This document shows, one piece after another, positions 11,126 to 24,471 of a DNA stretch of 64,000 nt. The DNA is taken from the NCBI RefSeq assembly GCF_018446385.1, contig NC_056005.1:96021171-96085170 (forward strand), read 5' to 3'. The notes beneath the pieces are model-generated. The model had not been told where the DNA came from, ran no database searches, and worked only from the letters and a program-made list of their open reading frames with translations. The translations under genes were made by a program, and so were the position numbers. Position 1 is the first letter of the stretch. Every line of letters begins with the position of its first letter. The DNA is from Zingiber officinale. Taxonomy: Eukaryota; Streptophyta; Magnoliopsida; Zingiberales; Zingiberaceae.

Positions 11126-13291
11126 ATATAATCACTAATCTGTACATGTTTCTTCTATGGTTATGCAACTGATATCGTTGGAGACATGATCCATATCAGT
11201 CGTTTACAGTTTAACATCACAAAGAATTTACATGACTAGGTAGAGTTTGATTAGATTGCGAATATAATTGTAATGCTGGGAGTAGGCACCCTTCTCCCCC
11301 GTCCACGAAATCTCTCATGTTAAGCTTATCGAAATGGCAGTGATGCGAAATCAATACAGTAATCTGTCTTTTTTTATCCAGTTTCATTGGCAGATGCCCT
11401 TTCTTTTAGTGATTTCTATTTAGAATCTGATCATTTCTGTTCACTGGACTCAGGTTCCTCACAAATATTACTGCTAAGGCTGGAAATCAAATGCAATTCA
11501 CATGAATCTATTATATGTGTCTCATTGGTATAACGTCATACAAGTCTACGCCCCCCAAACTTTTGTGCTGTTTCAAGGATTAAGGTAAAACAACTATTGC
11601 ATTTGAATCATGATGGAAAGTTCTAGTTGATTAGTAGTTGGGCATTTTTTTCCCCCAACTTAAGGTGGAAAGTTCATGGGTGTCTAAATGGGATTACTTG
11701 CTAATTTGTATTTTAGACTTTTAGTTGTACTTGCAAACTAAAACGAATCAAAATTATTCTGAATATTACCATGTCTTTGTTAACTGCATTAGTCACGTTA
11801 GGTTCACTGAGATGGTGTGTGGTTGTTCCAATGTATAGGGTGCATGCATCACACAATTGTCCCCATACAATTTTTTGGAGCATAGTTGCACTAGGGAATA
11901 ATTTTGTCGGCCAAAGGGTCATGCTTGCTTTCAATAAGCTAAAGATGAGGAATGTTCTTAAACTTTAGTTATATGATAATCTAATGGTTCATGCATGTTT
12001 GCCTAATTATGTGCAGCATATAGCCATGATATACATGCATTAATTGCAATGTTGCGTATATAGATATCTGGATCGACATCCATCTAACTTTTGTATTCAG
12101 TTTACTGATGATTTTGATCATATTTTTTATGCCCACTTTGAATGAAACATTTATTCACATTAACTATCTAAAATACTTTTTTATGTCCAGACACTCTGCT
12201 ATGTGGCTGCTGACTGAGGCAGAGCTACAGCCTACAGAAGGTTACTGAAGCTTCATGTTAAAATAGGGATCACTTTTTCGAAAGAGCAGTTTAAAAATAG
12301 GGAAATCGTTTTCCAAACATTACAGGCGCGCTGTAAGTTTTTGTTTTTGTCATCTTTTAACTTGATAAATTAACTTTACAGTGATCATTCTTCTTGCAAG
12401 ATTTGAATTCCATTGTAGGCTCAATGCAGATTAATCAAAATAAAAAAACGCCGCTGAAAGCTTTTTCCCTTCTTTGCCTTCTGATTGCTTAGAAAATGCA
12501 ACACCGCACTAAGCCCTGGGGTTAGGAGTATTATTAGGTAAAATTGATAAAGGGAATAAAATATTACAACCATTTCACCTTTTTCCCTCTTCCTCTCCTG
12601 TGTGTCCACCTAGCTTTTGGCTGGACGAGTTTCACGCAGCAGGAGGGCACAATGGACTATTCCCTCTCCTCTCCCTATGTGGAGCAAACAGGCCCTTAGT
12701 TAAATTAATGAGAAATGATTTATTTGATTAAGTATATTACTAATGATTCATCTTTAATAGTACTCAATGCAAAGATAATAACTAATCTTAATTAGTTACG
12801 GCAAATCCTAGTGACGATTATGATGATGAGTATGACTTATCTTCTAAATTGCTCTGAATGAACTGTTATTATCTATTTATGCATCTAATAGCATACAATT
12901 CTTGTCTCATCAATTGAAAAATTCCATAGATTCTGCAACATGAACTGTACAAGATTCACCTTTCCTCCATGTCATTCTAGGCCCGTGGTTATGATTCTAC
13001 TTTAAAAATTGTGAACTGTGCACTACCTCTACCAATCCATGTGGGTTGCTATCAGTTGATACTAACTGCTTGATCGACGACTCATAGTGAGTCACATCTC
13101 GATCGAACCAAGAGCAACTTGCTTGAGTTACACTTATTATAACTTGATCATGCCATCATCCGATTGATCCCCTATTTTGCGGAAAAGTGCGCCTAGCAGT
13201 GAGAGCTTGAAATTGAGATCACTGCAATCCCAAGCGAGAGAATTTAAGGTTGTTTGCTTATTATATTGATAGGAATGCAAACATGTATAAC
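11126..13291. other. Intergenic DNA without recognised genes
   Basis: Ordinary AT-rich sequence. Short open frames show no motif. A stretch around 12516-12695 ends CAAACAGGCCC followed by TTA, like the end of a Tourist element, but its other end is not convincing. Confidence 0.4.
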
Positions 13292-13989
13292 TGTTGAAAA
13301 TTGATAGTGATTCAGATTGCATGAGATGAAGCACCGCTCTTAAAAACTCACTCTTGTATTCATAAGATATGTTACAAGGAGAGTATTACAAAGAGGAATA
13401 AAAAACTTCTCTCACAAGAAGGGAAGATTGTCCCTCTTGTTTGAGGATAAGAAACGTGGAGAAGGAGATGCTTAGGGGGCGTTTGGTACGCGCATTTTCC
13501 ATTTTCATTTTCTGGAAAACGCGCGTTTTCTGAAAAACGATGTTTGGTTTGCGTTTTCCGCGCGCGTTTTCTAAAAAATTGGTTATCGTTTTCTAGAAAA
13601 ACAGAAAATGATAAAAAGTCATTTTCTGTTTTCTAGAAAACGCGCGTTTTCCAGAAAATGGAAATGAAAACGGTGCAAACCAAACGCACCCTTAGCCTTT
13701 TTTGTAGAAAATAGAAAAATAGAATTTCTTAATTTTTTCAATGAGAGATGCAACTCCCATTTTATAATGGATGAAATGATTATTTAGCCGTTGTCATCCA
13801 ACCAAATATTAATTGTATTATAGTCAAAATAATGGCAAGCAATTAATGGCTGATGTGGTACCAATTAATAGCCGATAAACTTACCAAAAGAAGCTGATTT
13901 GACAACCAAACAATGGCTAGGTGGCTGGCCAAATAATGATTTGCATAATGGTGGATTTTCATCTGTTTTATCTTCCTTATTTTCAACAC
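13292..13989 (-). repeat. 3' LTR of the Copia element, interrupted by a MITE
   Basis: Begins TGTTGAAAATTG and ends TTTTCAACA, the same inverted ends expected of the family. It matches 18203-18671 along its whole length except for the 217-bp insertion at 13475-13691 and a short indel. Confidence 0.9.
13475..13691. mobile_element. Tourist-like (PIF/Harbinger) MITE inside the LTR
   Basis: Terminal inverted repeats GGGGGCGTTTGGT and ACCAAACGCACCC are flanked by a 3-bp duplication TTA (13472-13474 and 13692-13694). The other LTR preserves the empty site with a single TTA. The inside is a chain of GAAAAC/GTTTTC palindromes, so the element folds almost fully on itself. It has no coding capacity. 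It must be younger than the retroelement. Confidence 0.9.
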
Positions 13990-16900
13990 TCTCACTCAAG
14001 TTTGGCGAATAGATATCCATGGAGCCCAACTTGATGAGGATGTTCTGCATATGGTTAACTGTAATCCCCTTAGTGAAGATGTTAGCAAGCTGCTCATGAC
14101 TTCGTATATAAGGAGTGATTATGGTTTTGTCTTCTATCTTTTGACGCACAAAATGACAATCAACTTCGATGTGTTTGGTTCGCTCATGAAAGACTGGATT
14201 TGAAGCAATATGGATGACTAATTGGTTGTCGCAATATAGTTTAATAGGAGTGGTGACCATAAATCCCAACTCTTCGACTAAAGTCTTCAACCAGACTATT
14301 TCACTAGTTGCAATTGTCATTGCCCTATATTCTGCCTCTGCGCTTGATCTAGATACAACTGATTGCTTTTTTACTTTTCCAAGATATTAGATTTCCTCCA
14401 ACAAATATGCAATATCCTGTAGTTGATTTTCTGTCTTGAGTGTCTCCAGCCCAGTCTGCATCATAGTAGCCCACAATCTCTGAGCTTTTGTTGTTCTTCA
14501 TGCATATCCCTCTTCTTGGAGATTGTTTGAGATATCTGAGGATCCTTTCAATGGCCTTCCAGTGGCTCATCTTAGGTGCGTGCATATGCTGGCTGATTTG
14601 GCCAATTGCATATGCAATATCTGGTTTGGTGATAGTCATGTAGATGAGTTTGTCAACCAACCTCTGGTACCTCTGTATGTCAGCAAAAGACTCATCCTTA
14701 TCCTTCTCTTCATTATACGTAGAGAATGGACTGTTGGCTGGCTTTGCTCCCAGCTTACCTGTCTCCTATAAAAGGTCAAGAGCATATTTTCTTTGGGATA
14801 GAACTAGCCCTTTAGGGGAATAGGCTAATTCTATACCTAGAAAATACTTTAATTTTTCCAAATCTTTAATTTCAAATTTAGACATTAAGAAATTTCTAGC
14901 TTGATTAATGCAGTTCATACTACTTCCAGTAATAATTATGCCATCTACGTATATAAGTACTATAGTGGTTTCCCTATCATTATTTTTAATAAAAAGAGAA
15001 GAATCACTATAACATTTTCTGAAATTGAGACAAATAAGTGCATAACTTAATTTTGCATACCAAGCTCAAGGAGATTGTTTCAGCCCATAAGTAACATTTC
15101 TTAGTCGACAAACCTTTCCTTCCTCTCTTGAATGAATCCCTTGAGGTAATTGCATATATACTTCTTCTTCTAACCCCCCCCCCCCCCCCTGGAGAAAAAT
15201 ATTTTTGACGTCCATTTGATACATTGACCATCTATTGTTGGTGGCCAATGATAAAAGAACCCTTACTATGTTCATTTTAGCCACGGGAGCAAATGTTTCT
15301 ATATAATCGACACCGTAAGTTTGAGTGTATCCTTTGGCCACTAGTGTGGCTTTAAAGCAATCTATTGAACCGTTGCTTTTATGTTTGACTTTGTAAATCC
15401 ATTTACACCCTACTGCCTTTTTGCCCTAGGGTAAGGTTGTAATTTCCCATATTCTATTTTTTATAAGGGCATCTAGCTCTTCTTGCATTGCCTTTTTTCA
15501 TTCTGGATTTTCATTGGCTTCATTATAATTCTTGGGTTCCTGTACTTGATCAATGCCACTCAAAAATACTTGATGACTTAGGAAAGTATTATTAGTAGTA
15601 TAATAATTAGCAATTGGATGAGATATAGCTTTAAGATTGTAATAATCTACCCATTTAGATGAAGGGAACCTTTGCCTCGTGGATCTTCTGAGGGAAGGTA
15701 GAGTTGAACCAGAAGTTTCATTTTCTGATGGCGTTGAGAAACTTTGAGATTGATCTCTCTCTTGCTTATTTCTTGTTTCAATCTCTAAGGAGTTTGGTTT
15801 ATCATTTTCTCTTTTTTCAAGAGTGTTGTGTCTTCCTTCCTCAGAGTTCGTAATATTTTCCTCCTCGCTTGATTGTGGAGGAAGAATAATTGGCTCTTCT
15901 GGAGTATATAGGAACATTTGAAAGTCGTCTTTTTCTTGTTCTTGCTCCTTTTCTTGACCTGCAAAGTAAAACTCATTTTCTACAAATATCACATCCTTCG
16001 ATGTGTATACTTTATTAGTAACAGGATCATGACATATATATCCTTTTTGAAATGAACCATATCCAATAAAAACACAACATCTACCCTTTTTATCGAGTTT
16101 GCCCCTAAGTTGTTCAGGTACATGAACATAACAAACACAACCAAATACTTTCAAGTGTGAGATGTTTGGTTTAATGTTAGTGAGTAGTTCCAAAGGAGAT
16201 TTACCTTTGAGTACTCTGGAGGGTAAATAATTGATAAGATAAGCAGATGTACTAACTGCATCACTCCAATAACTTTTTGAGATGTTTGCATGAAATAGAA
16301 TGGTTCTAGTTATTTCTAATAGGCGTCGATTCTTTCTTTCTGCTACACCATTTTGTTGTGGGGTATACGGACAAGATGTTTGATGAATAATCCCCCTTTC
16401 TTCTAGATAATTTTTAAATTCATGACTCATATATTCTCCTCCATTATCAGTTCTAAGTATTTTGATATTAGCATTATATTGCTTAGAAGTGTATCGAAAG
16501 AAATGCTTAAATGCCTCGAATGCTTGTCCTTTAAATGTAAGCATGTATGTCCAAGTGTACCTAGTTACATGATCAATAAAAGATATAAAATATTTAAAAC
16601 CTCTTCTAGACACAATCAGAGAGGTCCATATATCAGAGTGAATAAGATCAAAGGCATTTTTATATATTGTTTCAGAAATAGGATAGTACGTTCGAGTCTC
16701 CTTTCCAAAAATACAAGCTTCACATGATCTTTCTTCATAAATTTTAGATGGGAACAATTTTTGTAAGGCTTGTTTATGTGGGTGACCTAATCTAGCATAC
16801 CATAAAGAGTAATTATCTGTTTGGCATGTTGTGAGCGCATGACTATGTTGGTCCAAAAAATAAAGATTATTTCTTCTGGATCCATTACCAATCACCTTGT

Positions 16901-18190
16901 TCGTTTTGAGATCCTAAAAAGTAACAAAATTAGAATAAAAAACAACCTTGCAATTATGATCTTTAGTGATTTTGCTAATGGATAGTAGATCAGAAGTAAA
17001 TTGAGGAACATATAACGCATTAGTATTTTTTCCAAAAAGTTCTATCTTTCCTAGTTCTTTAATTTTTAAATTATGTACGTTAGCTACTTTTACCGTCATA
17101 TGGTTGACTAGTGGTTTGAGATTACTAAGTTTATTCTTATCCCTTACCATATGATAATCACAATCTGAATCAATTAGCCAACTTTGAGAACTAAAAAATT
17201 TAGAAGAGTTTGAGCAATTACCTTGATCATTTATAGATGTTTTTACTTGCTCGAGTAGTTTTGAGATATCATTGATGGCGATTTCCAGAGTTGCAATCTT
17301 GGCCGAGTTGTGGGATGATTGATCCTTTTTCTTTTAGTGATCATGCCTTAGGTGTGGATGGAGTCGCCAACATTTTTCCTTTGTGTGATTCGACTTCTTG
17401 CAGTATCCACACACAACTTTGGATTCTTGGACTTTTCGCCTTTTGTTCTTCTAGGTCTATGTTAAAGTAATGACCCTTTGATTGCAAGGCTTCAAGTCTC
17501 ATGCTTGCTGCAGCTCTTTGAATCATAGCCCTGACCTCTTGATAGGGAGGAAAACTTTTCATCCTCAGAATCTCTTGACGTAGAGGAGCAAGTTTCTTCT
17601 AACGACATAAGAAGGCCAAATATCATATCTTCCTCTCTTTGTTGTTGTAAAACTTTGAAGTCAGTTGTAATCGGCCTCAAAGTATTATATTCATTCCATA
17701 GATCTTCATAGTCACCAAATAGCTGGGAAAGAATCTTTTCTTCCTTTTTGATATCTGCAATTTTTCTTTTAATTTCGAAGATCCTTCCCAGATTTGATTC
17801 TTGTCCATACAAATTACTCATTTGTTCCCAAAGGACCTTCGACGTTGGTCTGCAAGTGACCATTATTCTATGAGTTTTATCCATAGAATTTGATAGGAGA
17901 ATAAATACTTCATCATCCTTCTCTTTCCAAGCTTTGAAAGAAAGGTCCGACTCTGCAGGAGGATCATTTGTAATATACTTCAAAAGCTTCCTTGAGTTTA
18001 AAGATCTCTTAATATGAGTGGTCCAAGAGAAGTAATTAGATGAATTGAGAATCATAGATGAAAAAATATAAGGTTGTGATGAACTAGCTTGCAAATCTCC
18101 CATATTTGTACAACGTATAAAGGTTCGTCAAGGTTGATCGAATTAGTACCCAGAATAAGCTTGCAACGTCCTATCGGGATCAATCAACTT

Positions 18191-18202
18191 GCTCTGATAC
18201 CA
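18191..18202 (-). other. Primer binding site of the Copia element
   Basis: TGGTATCAGAGC on the minus strand, directly next to the inner end of the 5' LTR. This is the standard primer site complementary to initiator methionine tRNA in plant Copia elements. Confidence 0.9.
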
Positions 18203-18671
18203 TGTTGAAAATTGATAGTGATTCAGATTGCATGAGATGAAGCATCGCTCTTAAAAACTGACTCTTGTATTAATAAGATATGTTACAAGGAGAGTATTAC
18301 AAAGAGAAATAAAAAACTTCTCTCACAAGAAGGGAAGATTGTCCCTCTTGTTTGAGGATAAGAAACGTGGAGAAGGAAATGCTTAGCCTTTTTGTAGAAA
18401 ATAGAATTTCTTAATTTTTTTCAATGAGAGATGTAACTACCATTTTATAAGGGACGAAATGATTATTTAGTCATTGTCATTCAGCCAAATATTAATTGTA
18501 TTATAGTCAAAATAATGACAAGCAATTAATGGCTGATGTGACACCAATTAATAGTTGATAAACTTGTCAAAAGTAACTGATTTGACAACCAAATAATGAC
18601 TAGGTGACTGGCCAAATAATGATTTGCATAATGATGGATTTCCATCTATTTTATCTTCCTTATTTTCAAGA
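18203..18671 (-). repeat. 5' LTR of the Copia element
   Basis: 469 bp, aligned end to end with the other LTR once the MITE there is set aside. It preserves the uninterrupted version of the MITE insertion point. Confidence 0.88.
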
Positions 18672-19818
18672 TAAACAATGTTAGCACTAATACTACGACT
18701 CAAGTACGATAGGTATTCCATAAGAGAGGCAGGGATCTTATAAAAGCCTTTCTACATGACAAATATGGTGTCAATGCTTGCGGGTGTTGAAGTGTCTGTT
18801 ATATGACTATCCAGTGCCATAGATTAGGTTTCAGACAATCACATAATGCCAAAGTATTATATATGGCTTCGGTGATGCATGGCGTGTTGTTATGAAGAAA
18901 CAGTTCGACCGGTTGCAACATAGCAACGCCTATCTGGTATTTGTTATTAATCCTGATTTTGTTCATTTACTGGAGTGGATTTTAGATGCCACCTCGTTGA
19001 TGCAGCACGGTTGCATCAAGGGATAGCTTATTAAACAAAGCCCTACAAATCAAGAATATTTTTAAAAAACAAATAAATAATTTATGGTGTGCGTTGACTG
19101 TCAACTTAGATGGTGTAAATAGAAAATACTCATGATTAGCTTTTGATCATTTGTTTCTTGAAACTATTCTTACTTTTCATCTGCTTTTCTTTTGTTTTTG
19201 TTTTTTTTTTTTTTGCAAAGTATATTGAGTATTACTTTTCTTGTTCTAATTGTTTGTCAATTATAATTCCATTTTTATCATTTTATGGAATTCTAGAATT
19301 TTACAAATTTTCGATAATCATTTTTGATAAATAATAAAATTACTAGTGTACGGTCACTTCAAAGGAACAAAAACAAGCAAAAAACAATAATGTTTTTTTT
19401 TTGTAAAAAATATTCTGGTAAAAGAATTGGGTCAATTGTTAGTTCTCACTTATTCTATAACATAAATATGCCAACGACCACCACTGGTCGATACGTTTTT
19501 ATTAGAAATTTTCGTATTAAAAATTTATTAAATGAACTTGGCTAATAATTTGTTAGAAGTTTTAGTAGATTTAGCATTTTTTTTTTGTCCTATACAATAT
19601 TACTTACTATATTTAATATGCATTTCTCATTCATTTGTTATTTTTGGATGAAAGATATCGAACAGGACAGTTCAAGGTTAACAGAAAATACCATTGAGTA
19701 AAATTTCCTTTTCGTATTCTCTGAATGACAATCAGTAGCCGTACAAGATCGTATTCGCTGGCCAAGTTTGCCGAAGGCATGTGTTCGACTAAGTTCACTC
19801 GCAGAGAATTGGCACACC
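18672..19818. other. Intergenic DNA and probable 3' UTR of the Sec14-like gene
   Basis: No coding signal. The part just below 19819 is likely 3' UTR of the minus-strand gene. T- and A-rich runs occur around 19200 and 19390. Confidence 0.45.
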
Positions 19819-22800
19819 TCAACAAAATATCCTCCTCTGAATCAAGAACAAATAAAAGAGATCAAAAAGCTACTACAAGTTTGAGTAAGACATAAAGTAA
19901 TGAATAATTTGAGGTAGCTATCTAGCGAACATATAATTCTGATGTTCGAAGGTTATTATTCTATTGACTTTATGGTGCTCATCTTGAGGTAGCTCTCTAG
20001 ATAACATATAATTCTGATGATATATATATATATATATATATAGAAGTGATATGCTGCGGACAAAGCCGTGCGGACCGCTGCGGACATGCTTTCCTGATCG
20101 GTCACCAGTCCGATCAGGGAACCGATCATTTTCTGATCGGTCTACAGACCGATCAGGGGGTTCCCTGATCGGTCCAGAGACCGATCAGGAAGACATGTCC
20201 GCACGGTTTTATCCGCAGCATATCACTTCTGTATATATATATACTAGAATTATATAAAAGTAACATAAAATAAGTAGGGTAATAAATCGCTAATATGAAA
20301 ACTTGGCTTGAGAAGTCGAAAGAAGAAAATTTTAGATTATTAGCATTTTGAATGAAACATTTACAACAGAAAGAAAAGTAAAAGATAAAAAACCAATCCA
20401 CAAAGTACCTTTAATTCTTGGGTTGCATCTAATGATTCAATGATTTCCAGCTGCTTCATGACTGTGGCATGCAATACCTAATACATGCAGAAGTAACCAA
20501 ATCAGGTGCTGGGAACATACAAACCCTACATATCGAAATTCAGAACAGAAAATAATATTGCATCGTATTTTATAATATGATTTCCAATTACTTTTTTTTT
20601 TCTTTGAATAGAAAATGTCCATTCGGAAACTTAAAACCTCCTGTGCTGAACACCTAATAGGAGATATCCTTTTGTTGAGCCAATTAGGGACCATTCTCTA
20701 CTAGAAAAACTAATTGCAAAAACTGAATTTATCAGTTTTCATTGATTTACTAGGCCTCATACTCCAACTTTCTAAAGAAAATCATCATGTAGCAAATACT
20801 AGCTTACCTGTTTTGTCTTCTCGAGGTCGAACTCAATGTGCTTTATTCGGTCCCAAGATTCAAGTAGCATGCAATCCTTCTCAAAAGGAATCTCCACGGG
20901 TTTGCTTGTGAGCTCATCAAACTTCTTCTCTAGCTGCCGAAGACGCTCTAAACAAACAACCATATGTTGTTCAGAAGTATCTTCTATAGAACCTTCTTCT
21001 GCAACCTCATTGTGAGCTTCTGGTGGATGGATATCACTCGACCTTCCCTCTTTTGAACTAATGACATGTAAGAAGGCCAGAATTTTGAGTAGGAAAGATA
21101 TGACTATTCTTAAAATCCATCGATACAATGGTTCTCGCTCTCTGAGTTCCTGATCAGCGATCATGTATCTTCCCGCCTGCACATCTGACAAAATTAAAAT
21201 ATAATTCAGTTTTTATTTTTCTTAATCATAATTTCAAAATATTAATGTGTTTTTTTTTATAGATTCATTGATTCCATTTATTAAATGTCAATATCTCTTG
21301 ATCGAAACTAGATCGCAAATCAATATATATCGCATAGATTTGCAATACCTTGTCCATGTGATGTTGGGATGTTGCACGAACTCTGACCATGATATCTGAA
21401 ATCTGTTTTGTTATAAGATTTTGATTCTCTTTGACCACAATCTATAGATTTATCAACGACAACGAAATGGTCATCGCAACTATAGTAAGCTGGTGAATCT
21501 TTCACCTTCACCTGCATATACATCAAGAAACAACCCGATCAAATAATTAACATACTGGCTGATATGACCATTTAGATATTTTACACAATCCACTAGAGGT
21601 TGAACGTGGGTTGGTTTGAGTCCACTTATAAATGTCAATAAAAAAAACTAATGAAACAAAAAAATAAATAAATTATAATTTCATAAGTGAAAAATCTTAT
21701 TGAAAGACCTAGTCGATGCAATATAATTATATATCCAAACATATAAAATATAAACATAATAGTGTAATATTCACAAAGACTATGATTCTTGACTATTTAA
21801 TGAACTTTGTTGTAGCTGTTAATGTTAATGCTATTTATTGATACATATAATTTATTACATATTTAATTAAATTTATTAAACTTGGATCAGATAAAAAATA
21901 TTTGGTATTTTAAACTAGAGATTCAATTAGATTATATTTTTTTTAATCCATGGACCCATCCAATATCAAAATAATCTAAATTCTAGAGTTAGATTGGATT
22001 AGGTGGAATTAGATGTGTTTGAATTCATATGTTGTATAAAATCATTGCATTTTTTCATCAGCAGTGAAGGACTAACTAGAATTCCGACAAATAAACATAA
22101 TGTACCGAATTGAAAACCAGAGAGTGAAGGGAAACTCACTTCTTCACGAACTGGAGCTAGACGGCTATGCTCGATAGTTTTAGAGACTAGATCATCCATA
22201 TCTGATCCAGAATCAATTGTCCATGTACCGCTGCTTCTTCCCTAAAGATGAAGAAGAAAGGATAAAAGAAAATCATTAAAGGACATTACACAATACATCC
22301 ATACAAATGAGGAACAAAATAAAGACAAAATAGAAAACTTGCCTTCAAAAGATATGACCCTACAAAGGCTTCATCTCCTTCTGACATTCGTCTAGTATGC
22401 CTTAGCAATGTTGTTTCAGCATTATGTACAAACTAAAATTTGAAGAAAAAATACATTACTTATTTTAAGGATAAAATAATAATTGCTTCAACACCAAAGA
22501 AACAATATGATATGGAAAGAGTTTGAAAGAATGATTTGTGTGAAATAGTATCAGAGTAAACAACATTTTTTCAAGCTCAAATCTTCCTGAAAGGTCTTAG
22601 AAATGATTCGATATTGAGGTGGGTAAATGCAACTAAATCAACTAGTTATTTCATTATGATATGAGATTACTTCCTTTTAGTTCAGATCCTAAACCAGATC
22701 GAATGACCAAATGGAAAGCAAAAAACTCTATAGTCAATGAATAAATGTACCTCCATAATGTTGGAATTATTCCATGGCCCTTTGTTAGACTTCAAACATC

Positions 22801-24471
22801 CGCCTTCACTGGAGCAAGTGCACATGCCACCCAAAAAATCTGGAAGTTGGCTGAAATTCCACGAGCATATAACTTAACAATTAAAAGAACAAATATTAAC
22901 AATATCACGAAGAGAAAGATATGCCCCTACCAATAGTCGATAACTTCAAGCAAAGCACTCTGGTACTTTGTTCCCAATACCTTCACGATACAGTAATCAA
23001 AACGTATTGCAATACATCAAATACCAGAAAATAAGACACATTCAGTATTGGAGAACTTACATGTATCTTTGCAGTTGTTTTTGGGTCAAGAAAACCTTTG
23101 ACTGTGTTCCAAAGGAGCCTAAAGCCAGGACCAGCATTGATAATGAACATCTCGTGTAATGTCTGCACTTTAACAAGCAAAACATTGCAGTTTGAAGTGA
23201 GGAATAACAATGATGATGAAAATGGATAAAGTTCAATACCTCAGGATAGTAATCCCCATCAATTTTCTGCATTTTGAGCAAAAGGTCTCTAGCTGTCTTG
23301 CTGAAATTCTTCAAACCCTGACTCAGTGGAATGCAACTTGAAATATCAGACAAGTTCAGACAAATGGTTCGAGTGGGTCAAACAAGGAAAGAAACTCCAT
23401 ACCACTCCTTGCACATCCAAAATTGTAGTCGTCGAGTTAATGTGCCTTTTTGCAGCAACTGAGCATGCAGGAAACTTATCGTGTAAAGTTTTCTCGAATT
23501 CCTGGACATGATATTTGATATATCGGTCTATTGTAGTAATGTGCATCAGCTTATTTGGTTCCACTTTCCCTAGCCTCTCAACATAAACTGGTCTTCCTTG
23601 TTTATCAACTCCATGGTATCCCTGAGGATAATTGTGTAAAACTTCCTCGAGCTCTTCAAACTTAAAATCCTGGCATCCAGTAGGTTTTACATATATACAT
23701 GTCAGCATTAAGTGATGTCCATTGGCAAACTATAGATATAAGCTACCTCAATGATTGTGTCCGTTCCAAATTCTTTTCTCCAATGAAGCATGTCAGCCCA
23801 CATCTGAACTGCTTTCTCACAGTCAAATTTTCTAGCTTTCAAGAATCTGTATCATGTAAATTCATTAATAAACAATTAGAAAAATGAAATCACATCTAGA
23901 ACACCAAGTTGAGACAAGCACGGTGTAAAATTAAACCCAATTGAATCATATGTTTAAAATTGATATTGAATAAAGATGCTTATAGTCTAGTTAAAACAAG
24001 TCAGGTGAAGGATTTAATGCTAAAACAAAGTTCCTGTTCTTTAATAGTGGAAAGTTAACCTGAGCATCATATGATAGTCATCGTGTCTATCAGGCAATAA
24101 GTCTCTAGAAAATAGCTCCTTTCGGAACGAATAGACTGCAAGCTCCTCCTCCACATCCCTTATATCTTCAATCGACACTGTAGAAGTCCTATTTGGGGTT
24201 CTCTTTTTCCCTCGCTTCTTAAGAGAGTGGGTAAATCTCGAAGAAGCACTCAACGCCTTTTTCTTTAGAGACCCTAAACTCAACCTTTTTCGTTCATCTT
24301 CTGAGTTCTCCACATCTGATCTTCTTTCTTTTCTATCTTCCCGACTGTGAAACGTATCGAGACCTTACAGCACAAAATATATATACATATTAAAAGGGTA
24401 TCAGACAGGAAGAATTCTATCAGCGCTTCATAAAGACAGTTAATATGAATCCAAGTTGACATACCAGTCAT
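19819..24471 (-). CDS. Sec14-like phosphatidylinositol transfer protein (SFH family)
   Basis: Fourteen coding exons on the minus strand, all phases matching: 24465-24471, 24060-24363, 23747-23846, 23403-23669, 23240-23317, 23061-23162, 22931-22980, 22751-22850, 22343-22432, 22140-22241, 21349-21511, 20808-21184, 20409-20477 and 19819-19836. They give 608 residues, the usual size for plant SFH proteins. The order is a basic N-terminus ([20 protein letters not shown]), a CRAL-TRIO N region ([16 protein letters not shown]), and a Sec14 lipid-binding domain ([10 protein letters not shown] to LPDFLGGMC). A long linker, a hydrophobic segment ([20 protein letters not shown]), a coiled-coil tail and a short basic Cys end (RRIFC) follow. 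Such proteins exchange phosphatidylinositol and phosphatidylcholine and feed membrane phosphoinositide signalling. Intron 9 uses a GC donor (AAG|GCAAGT). The start exon codes only MTG and the last exon is 18 bp; these two are the least certain. Confidence 0.88.
20042..20230. mobile_element. Foldback MITE in the last intron of the Sec14-like gene
   Basis: 189 bp with near-perfect terminal inverted repeats AGAAGTGATATGCTGCGGA and TCCGCAGCATATCACTTCT, continuing inward through GTGCGGAC/GTCCGCAC. The centre has three successive small hairpins of the form CTGATCGGT...ACCGATCAG. It sits in a TA-repeat tract, so the target duplication cannot be read. No coding capacity. Confidence 0.85.

Larger units (their letters stand above)
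13292..18671 (-). mobile_element. Copia-type LTR retrotransposon, decayed
   Basis: A fossil element of about 5.4 kb on the minus strand, bounded by two LTRs. Read from the high-coordinate end, the parts come in Copia order. They are a gag-like region (about 17490-18103, UBN2/gag type), a protease region (around 16910-17150), GAG-pre-integrase and integrase core (about 15500-16895), reverse transcriptase (about 14660-15340) and RNase H (about 13865-14320). Integrase before reverse transcriptase marks it as Copia rather than Gypsy. The coding part is broken in several places, roughly five or more, so it is not functional. The LTRs differ at about 6% of sites by eye, mostly transitions, which suggests an age of a few million years. 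Flanking 5-bp sequences (ATAAC and TAAAC) are only an imperfect target duplication. Confidence 0.9.

Noticed and set aside
12516-12695. Possible Tourist element
   Set aside because: The right end (CAAACAGGCCC then TTA) fits, but the left end does not pair well and no matching duplication is seen.
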